Assembly: GCA_016793585.1 (NCBI GenBank)
Contig: JAEUJR010000536.1
Coordinates: forward strand, 1 to 5,201
Direction: 5' to 3'
Length of the DNA: 5,201 nt
Source: Archangium sp.
Lineage (GTDB): Bacteria > Myxococcota > Myxococcia > Myxococcales > Myxococcaceae
In this document: piece after piece, positions 1 through 5,201 of the stretch
Layout of the letters: each line of letters starts with the position of its first letter
Position numbering within the stretch: position 1 is the first letter of the stretch
Notes under the pieces: model-generated
Database searches by the model: none
What the model was told of the DNA's origin: nothing
Seen by the model: only the letters and a program-made list of their open reading frames with translations
Translations under genes and position numbers: made by a program

Positions 1-504
1 CTCGGCGTGACGGGCGGCGAGCAGCTGCGCCACGTTCCACGGCGCGAACTGGGTGATCTGCTGCTGCAGCTCGCTCATGCCCGGCTGCTCCTGGAAGGCG
101 GGAGCGAGGCCCTGCGAGAAGCCGACGAGGTTGTCGATGGAGCCGAAGCTCTGCACCGCCGCCCCCATGAAGCCGAGGCCCGTCGAGCTCAGGCCCGCCG
201 CGGCACCCGCGCCGTTGCTGACGAGGTTCGACGCGAAGCGGGTGGCGAAGTCGGTCACGTTCGCCACGGTGTCAGAGACGCCTTTGACCAACTCGGCGCC
301 TTTCCCCACCATACTCACGAGTGATCCAATGCCTGGAATCACCGAGAGGAACTTGCCGATGGGGCTGTTGTTGATGAAGTCGCCCACCGCGCCCGCGATG
401 TTGCTGACGGTCTTCGCGATGCCCGAGATGGCCTTGCCAACGGACTCGATGGCGCCGCCGATTGCCTGACCGATCTTCTTGATGCCGTCTGCGATGAAGC
501 CCAT
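1..504 (-). CDS. Gly/Ala/Ile-rich amphipathic protein of unknown function (C-terminus beyond window)
   Basis: I do not recognise this gene. An open frame reads from ATG at 504 through 168 codons to the window edge without a stop, so the protein is partial. The start is well supported: CAGGAG lies 7 bases upstream of the ATG. The N-terminus (MGFIADGIKKIGQAIGGAIE) has Ile every 3-4 residues with Gly/Ala/Ser between. This pattern continues to about residue 45 and gives one strongly hydrophobic helical face with small-residue packing. Residues 50-75 (IGKFLSVIPGIGSLVSMVGK) are also hydrophobic, then come Ala/Gly/Ser/Asn-rich stretches (85-115) and a more polar Gln-rich part (135-152). No cysteine, no classical signal peptide and no catalytic motif are visible. 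The composition fits a membrane-active, pore-like, translocator-like or self-assembling protein, but that is inference from composition only. It lies 47 bp downstream of the 129-residue gene on the same strand, so the two are probably co-transcribed. Confidence 0.75.
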   Translation of the reverse strand, partial: MGFIADGIKKIGQAIGGAIESVGKAISGIAKTVSNIAGAVGDFINNSPIGKFLSVIPGIGSLVSMVGKGAELVKGVSDTVANVTDFATRFASNLVSNGAGAAAGLSSTGLGFMGAAVQSFGSIDNLVGFSQGLAPAFQEQPGMSELQQQITQFAPWNVAQLLAARHAE

Positions 505-506
505 GG

Positions 507-520
507 CGATTCTCCTGAAG
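507..520 (-). promoter_or_regulatory. Shine-Dalgarno region of the amphipathic-protein gene
   Basis: Read on the minus strand, the sequence before the ATG at 504 is CAGGAG followed by AATCGCC. This is a strong Shine-Dalgarno core at a normal 7-base spacing. It is the best ribosome binding site in the left half of the window and decides the start of a gene whose other end is not visible. Confidence 0.65.
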
Positions 521-551
521 TGTGAAGTGAGTGAGGGGTTGAAAGGGGAGT

Positions 552-941
552 TCAGCGAAGGTTGCGTTTGATCGACCGCTTGAGCGCGTCGTTGAGCTTG
601 GGGTCGACGGGCGTCGCCGGAGCAGCCGGCTGCTCGCGCACCTGCACGCGGGGCAGATCGTCGAAGCTCGAGGTGCGGCCCGACTTCTCGATGACGGTCT
701 TCTCGGCGCGCAAGAAGCCCTCGACCTGCTTCGCGGAGGGCACCTGCACTCCGTGCTGACGAAGCACCTCGTCGCTGGCCACCATGAACTGCGGCTCCTC
801 GCCGGTGACTTTGAAGTGCGCGACCAGCCCGGCGTAGTCCTGCACCGAGAGGTTGAGGTTCTTCGCGATGGCCTTCGTGCGGGGATCAGCGGCGACGCGG
901 GCCCGGAGGGTTTCAATCTGCTGTTGGGTTTCGGCGTTCAT
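552..941 (-). CDS. Small soluble hypothetical protein, 129 residues
   Basis: I do not recognise this protein. It runs ATG to TGA and has protein-like composition. The N-terminal part (residues 1-30, starting MNAETQQQIETLRARVAADP) should be helical. It is followed by a mixed segment (31-90) with a possible small globular fold, a Pro/Ala linker (about 103-113, EQPAAPATPVDP) and a short basic C-terminal helix ending KRSIKRNLR. It has no cysteine, no membrane segment and no signal peptide. No good Shine-Dalgarno precedes the ATG (the 12 upstream bases are pyrimidine-rich), so the start is less certain. It lies between the AraC-type regulator (78 bp upstream) and the amphipathic protein (47 bp downstream), all on the minus strand. 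A soluble partner or chaperone for the hydrophobic neighbour is possible but unproven. Confidence 0.7.
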   Translation of the reverse strand: MNAETQQQIETLRARVAADPRTKAIAKNLNLSVQDYAGLVAHFKVTGEEPQFMVASDEVLRQHGVQVPSAKQVEGFLRAEKTVIEKSGRTSSFDDLPRVQVREQPAAPATPVDPKLNDALKRSIKRNLR

Positions 942-1011
942 GGAGAAGAGAACGCACCAGCCCTTCCCCGCGGGACATTCGGGCCGTCGATTGTCTGATC
1001 TCGGCAGGTTG

Positions 1012-1028
1012 CGGGGCCGTCAGCCCCG
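1012..1028 (-). other. Stem-loop at the stop codon of the AraC-type gene
   Basis: On the minus strand CGGGGC-TGACG-GCCCCG forms a 6-bp GC stem with a 5-base loop that contains the TGA stop of the regulator gene. No T-run follows it, so it is not a standard intrinsic terminator. It could weaken read-through into the 129-residue gene, or be a chance result of high GC. Confidence 0.3.
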
Positions 1029-1907
1029 GAGTGCGTCGCGGCTGGGCGGCCTTCCGAACCGCCGCAGGTACTCGCGGCTGAACTGACTGGGGCTCTCGTA
1101 CCCAACCTCGAACGCGACCGACGTGACCGAAGCCGCGCCCGAGGTGAGGCGGCGACGCGCTTCGAGCAACCGCAGGCTCTTCTGGTACTGGAGCGGGGAC
1201 GACGCCATCACCGCCTTGAAGTGTTTGTGGAACGACGAGGTGCTCATGCCGACGGCGCGAGCGAGCGACTCGATCACCATCGGGGAGCGGAAGTCTCTTC
1301 GCAGCATCGCCACCGCCCGGGCCACCGCGCTCTCCTGACTGTCGGAGCGACTCAACGACCGCAGCATCAGCCCCAGCGGAGAGACCGCGAGGCGGTAGTG
1401 CAGCTCGCGAGTGACCGCCGCTCCGAGCACGCGCGCGTCACGTTCGGAGCCGGTGAGGGCGAGCGCACGAGAGACCACGTCGAGCAGGTTCGCGTCGGCC
1501 GCATGGGCCGTCACGGCGTGCGGCGTCGCGGCGGGTGTCCGCAGCTCGCCCAGCTCGGCATACAGGTCACGCAGCACCTCGAGCTCGAGGCTGAACAACA
1601 CGACCAAATACGGAGCGTCACGAACGCGGCTCCAAATGGGCAAGTCGTGGCTGACGACCGCGCACTCTCCGGCGCGCAGGGTGAAGTCCTCGTCGCCGAA
1701 CTCGAGCTGTTTGCAGCCCTGGAGAATCAGGCAGAGCATCGGGTCACAGATGCTGGCCTCAAACACGGAGGTTCGTTCCTGCCGGAGCAGGAACACGCCA
1801 GGGCGCGGCGTGATCGTCTCTGGAGAACGCGGTCTCGGCGTCGGGAAGAGCTGCTGCGCCTGCGCGACCAGCCGTCGGAGCTGCGCAAATGAAGCCCGGG
1901 CTCGCAT
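1020..1907 (-). CDS. AraC-family transcriptional regulator (AraC_N sensor + double HTH)
   Basis: This is a DNA-binding transcription regulator of 295 residues, the normal length for an AraC protein with an AraC_N-type sensor domain. The N-terminal part (about 10-175) matches that sensor type: a helical start (LRRLVAQAQQL), the beta-rich segment around residues 54-70 (CDPMLCLILQGCKQLEFGDE), then HDLPIWSRV (88-96). The C-terminal part carries both helix-turn-helix motifs: HTH1 at about 212-233 (IESLARAVGMSTSSFHKHFK) and HTH2 at 260-288 with the family signature AFEVGYESPSQFSREYLRRF. It is divergent from the redoxin gene across 89 bp containing a 21-bp-spaced direct repeat, so autoregulation and control of the redoxin unit are likely. 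The GGAG before the ATG at 1907 is only one base away. A promoter-like pair would place the transcript start at or near the ATG. The ligand cannot be told from sequence. Confidence 0.93.
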   Translation of the reverse strand: MRARASFAQLRRLVAQAQQLFPTPRPRSPETITPRPGVFLLRQERTSVFEASICDPMLCLILQGCKQLEFGDEDFTLRAGECAVVSHDLPIWSRVRDAPYLVVLFSLELEVLRDLYAELGELRTPAATPHAVTAHAADANLLDVVSRALALTGSERDARVLGAAVTRELHYRLAVSPLGLMLRSLSRSDSQESAVARAVAMLRRDFRSPMVIESLARAVGMSTSSFHKHFKAVMASSPLQYQKSLRLLEARRRLTSGAASVTSVAFEVGYESPSQFSREYLRRFGRPPSRDALRG

Positions 1908-1911
1908 GCTC

Positions 1912-1946
1912 CGATTGTGTTGACCTGAAGAGAATCAGGCAAGCCT
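1912..1946 (-). promoter_or_regulatory. Candidate promoter of the AraC-type regulator
   Basis: Read on the minus strand, TTGCCT (-35-like, 4/6) is followed after 17 bases by CACAAT (-10-like, 4/6). The -10 ends six bases before the ATG at 1907, so transcription would start at or very near the start codon and give a leaderless message. The -35 region lies next to and partly within the proximal direct repeat, which would suit autorepression. Both hexamers are imperfect. Confidence 0.35.
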
Positions 1947-1965
1947 TCGCGAGACTCAGGCAGGC
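1930..1965. promoter_or_regulatory. 21-bp-spaced direct repeat, candidate AraC-family operator
   Basis: GAGAATCAGGCAAGC (1930-1944) recurs as GAGACTCAGGCAGGC (1951-1965). The copies match at 13 of 15 positions and the period is exactly 21 bp, two helical turns. AraC-type dimers are known to bind two directly repeated half-sites spaced this way, each half-site contacted by the two HTH motifs of one monomer. The repeat sits in the gap between the AraC-type gene and the divergent redoxin gene, so the local regulator is the natural candidate binder. Confidence 0.55.
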
Positions 1966-1996
1966 GCGTCGCGCTGGGCCTCGGCAAGAAGGGGGC

Positions 1997-2659
1997 ATGA
2001 CCAGACTGATTCACGACACCCGAGACACCCGCCTGGCGCGTGCCCGTGCGGAAGGAGATCACCTGTGGCTCGACCGCGACGAGCTCGAGCGAGCCACCGG
2101 GTGGTCGTGGAAACCGCACGGCCTGTGCCGCGACGACAGCTGTCTTCCCGTGCCGCGGAACCTGCCTCTGATCGACGGTGAGTGCATCGACGCGGCGGCT
2201 CTCTGGCGCTCGGCGGGCTGGCCCCTCGCCCGGAGCGCTGCGAGCGATCTGTGGGTCTTCGGTGAGAGCGCCTCACACGTCGCTGCACGCTTGACGTCGG
2301 GCGCGGCTCCCGAGCTCGAGCTTCCGGATCTCGAGGGGCGCCTCCATCGCCTGTCGGATCATCGGGGGCGCAAGGTCTTCCTCGTCACCTGGGCGTCGTG
2401 GTGTGGCTGCCGCGCCGAGCTGCCGAATTGGCGGGCGCTCCACGAGGCGGTGCGCGCGCACGGAATGACGGTGTTCGCCGTCGCCCTCGATCACGCCGAT
2501 GCCGCTCGCCCGTGGCTCGAGGCCGCCGCTCCCAACTTCCCGTGCGTCATCGACCGCGATCATCTGACCGCCGAACGGTTCAACCTCGTGAACGTTCCCC
2601 AAGCGGTGTGGATCGACGAGGCCGGGCAGATCGTTCGGCCACCGAGCCGGCTGGAATGA
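1997..2659 (+). CDS. Redoxin / thioredoxin-fold protein with CGC active site (probable N-terminal part of a split gene)
   Basis: A thiol-disulfide redox protein of the TlpA/ResA-like thioredoxin fold, 220 residues in this frame. The start at 1997 is preceded by AAGAAGGGGGC. An upstream in-frame ATG at 1889 lies inside the regulator gene and is rejected. Residues 1-100 form an extra N-terminal domain with a Cys pair, CRDDSC (44 and 49). The thioredoxin domain begins near 104 (APELELPDLEG), continues with VFLVTWASWCGCRAELP (127-143) and ends with NVPQAVWIDEAG (199-210), which supplies the usual cis-proline (P201). The active site is Cys136-Gly-Cys138, one residue shorter than CXXC. No signal peptide or membrane anchor is seen, so it is probably cytoplasmic. 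The frame diverges after IVRPP and stops at 2657. The family continuation is found in the -1 frame, suggesting a frameshift. It overlaps the next frame by ATGA and is divergent from the AraC-type regulator. Confidence 0.85.
   Translation: MTRLIHDTRDTRLARARAEGDHLWLDRDELERATGWSWKPHGLCRDDSCLPVPRNLPLIDGECIDAAALWRSAGWPLARSAASDLWVFGESASHVAARLTSGAAPELELPDLEGRLHRLSDHRGRKVFLVTWASWCGCRAELPNWRALHEAVRAHGMTVFAVALDHADAARPWLEAAAPNFPCVIDRDHLTAERFNLVNVPQAVWIDEAGQIVRPPSRLE
2642..2659 (+). other. Apparent frameshift / coupled stop-start junction in the redoxin-TPR gene
   Basis: The upstream frame reads IVRPP then SRLE-stop. The -1 frame from base 2644 reads EPAGMTDTFR and continues openly into the downstream protein, so one missing G near CCACCGAGCC would join them as IVRPPEPAGMTDTFR. 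My recollection is that homologous proteins are continuous here. Without a shift, the ATGA at 2656-2659 would allow stop-restart coupling. No standard X XXY YYZ slippery heptamer is visible, so programmed frameshifting is not favoured over mutation or sequencing error. Confidence 0.6.
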
Positions 2660-3093
2660 CCGACACCTTCCGCACCATGAACCGGCAGACCTTCGTTCTC
2701 CCAGACGCGGCGCGCGCCGAACGAGACGCTGCCAAGGCCGCCTATCTCGAGGCGGTGCGCGACTGGGCCATTCGTGGAGCCCACAGTCAGCACGTCGATC
2801 AGGCAGCGATGGGGCGGCTGAAGACTCCCGACACAGCGGTTGCGCAGGCCCACGCCCAGTTCCGCCTCGGGCAGGCGCTTCAGCGCGACGGCCGTCGAGA
2901 CGAAGCCGAAGTGGCGCTGCGCGAGGCGCTTCGTCTGCACCCCGACTCATGGGCGATGTGGCGGCAGACGGCCGACAAGCTCGCCAACGGGCTCGCCGCT
3001 GGAGCAGCCTTCTGGAACCGGGTCGACGCGCTCGGCGACCGGCCCTACTACGAGCCGACCGAGCTGACCCGCGCGCGACCGAAGGAGGGCTAG
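2656..3093 (+). CDS. TPR-like protein, probable C-terminal part of the redoxin gene
   Basis: This frame encodes 145 residues from ATG at 2656, overlapping the redoxin stop by four bases. Residues 64-97 fit one tetratricopeptide repeat (AQAHAQFRLGQALQRDGR, then EAEVALREALRLHPDSW), with the expected small and large residues on each helix. They are preceded by a helical segment (20-45) and the stretch MGRLKTPDTAVAQAHAQFRL. A conserved-looking tail, FWNRVDALGDRPYYEP (119-134), follows. No Shine-Dalgarno of its own is evident, so translation would depend on the upstream frame. As I recall, this segment is normally fused to the redoxin part in one protein; joining them here gives about 365 residues. 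The TPR presumably supports protein contact, but the partner is unknown. The stop TAG overlaps that of the convergent transporter gene. Confidence 0.72.
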   Translation: MTDTFRTMNRQTFVLPDAARAERDAAKAAYLEAVRDWAIRGAHSQHVDQAAMGRLKTPDTAVAQAHAQFRLGQALQRDGRRDEAEVALREALRLHPDSWAMWRQTADKLANGLAAGAAFWNRVDALGDRPYYEPTELTRARPKEG

Positions 3094-4265
3094 GCGCTCC
3101 GCAAGCTGCGCTCACGCGCGAGCACCGAGACGATGGCGACCACCGCCGCGACCGCCGCACCCGCACCGAAGAGCAGGCTCACGTTGCCCGCATCGAAGAG
3201 TGGCCTCGCCAGCCGGCTGCCGACCGAGGCGCCGACGAAGAGGCTGCCCGAGAAGAAGGCGATGGCAGGCCCACGAGACTGCGGCGCGGCGAGCGTGGCC
3301 CACACCTGCAGGTTCGAGTGGAAGAGCACGATGGTGGCGCCCATCGCACACGCTGCGAAGACGACGCCCACGGGCCCAGGGCTCAGTGAGACGGCGCCCC
3401 AGCTCGCGACGAGGAGCGCTCCGCCGAACGACATCGCGCGCGGCACCGAGACCTTGCCCGACATGCGCTTGGCGATGCGTGACCAGACGACGACCGAGAG
3501 GCCGTACCCCGCGATGAGCAGGCCCGTCAGTGACGCCGAGACGCCCGCGCGCAGCAACGTCGGCGCGAGGAACGCGAAGAGGCCGAACAACACGCCACCT
3601 TCGACGAAGCCGATGATCGCGAGCCGTCGAACGGCGGTGACCGAGATCGCCGCGAGCACACTGCCCGGCTTCGCTGGAGCCCGCGGCGCAAAGAGCCGAG
3701 TCGTCGCGAGCAACGAGACGAGCGCGAACACGCCCGCCACGCCGAACCCGAGGTGCCACCCGACCGCGTCAGCCATCACGCCCGCACCGAGCACGCCCGA
3801 GGCCGAGCCGATCGCGTAGACCGAGTTCATCTCCATCGCCGCACCCGGCCGCTCGTTCTCGGGCAGCACGTCACCAATCCACGCGATGACCGACGGCACG
3901 ATGCCCGCCATGCCGGCGCCCGTGATGAAGCGCGCGATGAGCAAGCCGTCGAGCGAGGTCGAGAACACCGACGCGAGGGAGCCCAGCGCTCCCGTCACCA
4001 TGCCGATGCGCATCACCGTCACGCGGCCCAGGCGCTCCGAGGCCATGCCCCACGGCACCTGCATCAACCCGTAGGCCAGGTAGTACGCGGTCGCGACGGC
4101 GGTGGCCTCGGCCAGCTCGACCTTCAGATCCGTCGCGATCGCCCGCACCAGCGGCGTCATCGCGAAGTTGTCGAAGGCGGCCGCGAAGACCCCCACCCAC
4201 GCCGGCCACCGTCGAACGCGCTCCATGCGGCGGGTGGGTAGCAACCCCTTCGGCCGGGCGCTCAC
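3090..4265 (-). CDS. Major facilitator superfamily (MFS) transporter
   Basis: An inner-membrane secondary transporter, 391 residues from GTG at 4265, a normal length for a 12-helix MFS protein. Hydrophobic helices follow one another from about residue 21 (PAWVGVFAAAFDNFAMTPLV) to 384. MFS motif A is clear in the loop between helices 2 and 3: GMASERLGRV at 73-82. Helices 4-5 carry ARFITGAGMAGIVPSVIAWI. A charged central loop near 189-200 (TRLFAPRAPAKPG) separates the two halves. The substrate cannot be told; general drug- or metabolite-efflux-like architecture is the safest reading. The start is ambiguous: GTG at 4265 has a purine-rich AAGAAGG directly against it, while ATG at 4226 (residue 14) lacks a close Shine-Dalgarno but starts nearer helix 1. 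It is convergent with the redoxin/TPR unit and divergent from uvrA, sharing the region with the LexA-like dyad. Confidence 0.92.
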   Translation of the reverse strand: MSARPKGLLPTRRMERVRRWPAWVGVFAAAFDNFAMTPLVRAIATDLKVELAEATAVATAYYLAYGLMQVPWGMASERLGRVTVMRIGMVTGALGSLASVFSTSLDGLLIARFITGAGMAGIVPSVIAWIGDVLPENERPGAAMEMNSVYAIGSASGVLGAGVMADAVGWHLGFGVAGVFALVSLLATTRLFAPRAPAKPGSVLAAISVTAVRRLAIIGFVEGGVLFGLFAFLAPTLLRAGVSASLTGLLIAGYGLSVVVWSRIAKRMSGKVSVPRAMSFGGALLVASWGAVSLSPGPVGVVFAACAMGATIVLFHSNLQVWATLAAPQSRGPAIAFFSGSLFVGASVGSRLARPLFDAGNVSLLFGAGAAVAAVVAIVSVLARERSLRSA

Positions 4266-4277
4266 CCTTCTTCGTCG

Positions 4278-4306
4278 TTGACCCTGAACATCTGTTCCGA
4301 CACAAC
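4278..4306 (+). promoter_or_regulatory. Candidate uvrA promoter
   Basis: TTGACC (4278-4283, 5/6 to the sigma-70 -35 consensus) is followed after exactly 17 bases by CACAAC (4301-4306, a weak -10, 3/6). This would start transcription about 30-35 bases before the uvrA ATG. The GAACA-TC-TGTTC dyad lies wholly inside the spacer. Confidence 0.4.
4283..4299. promoter_or_regulatory. LexA-like SOS operator upstream of uvrA
   Basis: A perfect dyad, GAACA-TC-TGTTC (4286-4297), fits the GAAC-N4-GTTC form of Gram-positive LexA boxes. Read on the minus strand the 17-mer is CGGAACAGATGTTCAGG. Its GTTCAGG end resembles the Myxococcus xanthus LexA motif as I remember it, which ends in GTTCAG plus G/C. It lies about 50 bp before uvrA, a classic SOS gene, between its candidate -35 and -10 boxes, where a bound repressor would block polymerase. 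It is also 20 bp from the transporter start and could affect that gene. Confidence 0.55.
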
Positions 4307-4347
4307 GGCGGGCGAACTCGTCTCTCTGCCGCTAGGACTCCCTCCCC

Positions 4348-5201
<854 letters not shown>

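Noticed and set aside
272..916. A 214-codon minus-strand frame
   Set aside because: It overlaps the two better-supported minus-strand genes in another frame and has Arg/Ser/Pro-rich low-complexity composition.
942..1019. Search for a separate promoter or intrinsic terminator between the AraC-type gene and the 129-residue gene
   Set aside because: Only a GACAAT-like hexamer without a matching -35 and a GC stem without a T-run were found. Neither is sufficient to call.
1577..1590. Perfect 14-bp palindrome CCTCGAGCTCGAGG
   Set aside because: It lies inside the AraC-type coding region and is explained by GC-rich codons for Leu-Glu-Leu-Glu.
1889..1996. An upstream in-frame extension of the redoxin gene from ATG at 1889
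   Set aside because: It would start inside the AraC-type gene and translate the divergent regulatory gap. ATG at 1997 has a proper Shine-Dalgarno.
2639..2656. Programmed -1 ribosomal frameshift site
   Set aside because: No X XXY YYZ slippery heptamer and no obvious stimulatory stem directly downstream. A mutation, a sequence error or ATGA coupling is simpler.
2273..3166. A 297-codon minus-strand frame opposite the redoxin/TPR genes
   Set aside because: Arg/Ala/Pro-rich composition with no domain. The plus strand carries clear thioredoxin and TPR motifs.
3133..3819. Plus-strand frames opposite the transporter (also 3753-4241)
   Set aside because: The minus strand shows a full run of MFS helices and motif A. 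These frames show only compositional bias.

Overview
The window is GC-rich DNA with strongly G/C-biased third codon positions. This produces long antisense shadow frames over most real genes. Gene content and codon style suggest a myxobacterium or another high-GC deltaproteobacterium-like soil bacterium. A LexA-like box whose half-site resembles the Myxococcus motif as I remember it agrees with this, but the taxonomic call is an inference.

Layout, left to right. (1) Minus strand, 1-941: two unrecognised genes in tandem. A 129-residue soluble protein (552-941) is followed 47 bp later by the start of a Gly/Ala/Ile-rich amphipathic protein (504 down to the window edge, 168 residues visible). (2) Minus strand, 1020-1907: an AraC-family regulator with an AraC_N-type sensor domain and a complete double helix-turn-helix. 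(3) Plus strand, 1997-3093: a redoxin/thioredoxin-fold protein with a Cys-Gly-Cys site, overlapping by ATGA a small TPR-like protein. The join reads like one roughly 365-residue protein split by a one-base frame change. (4) Minus strand, 3090-4265: a major facilitator superfamily transporter, convergent with the previous unit and sharing a CTAG that holds both stop codons. (5) Plus strand, 4348 to the end: the first 284 codons of uvrA, nucleotide excision repair.

There are two divergent control regions. The 89-bp gap between the AraC-type regulator and the redoxin gene holds a 15-bp direct repeat (13/15 identical) with a period of exactly 21 bp. That is the geometry expected for a two-site AraC-family operator, suggesting that the regulator controls itself and/or the redoxin unit. 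The 82-bp gap between the transporter and uvrA holds the perfect dyad GAACA-TC-TGTTC lying inside the 17-bp spacer of a candidate promoter. This is a plausible SOS (LexA) operator for uvrA.

No RNA genes, insertion sequences, CRISPR arrays or attachment sites were seen. There is no gene-free stretch longer than 300 bases. I do not see a clearly new defence or mobile system. The most unusual items are the split redoxin/TPR gene with its CXC site, the 21-bp repeat, the SOS-like dyad and the unknown amphipathic-protein gene pair.
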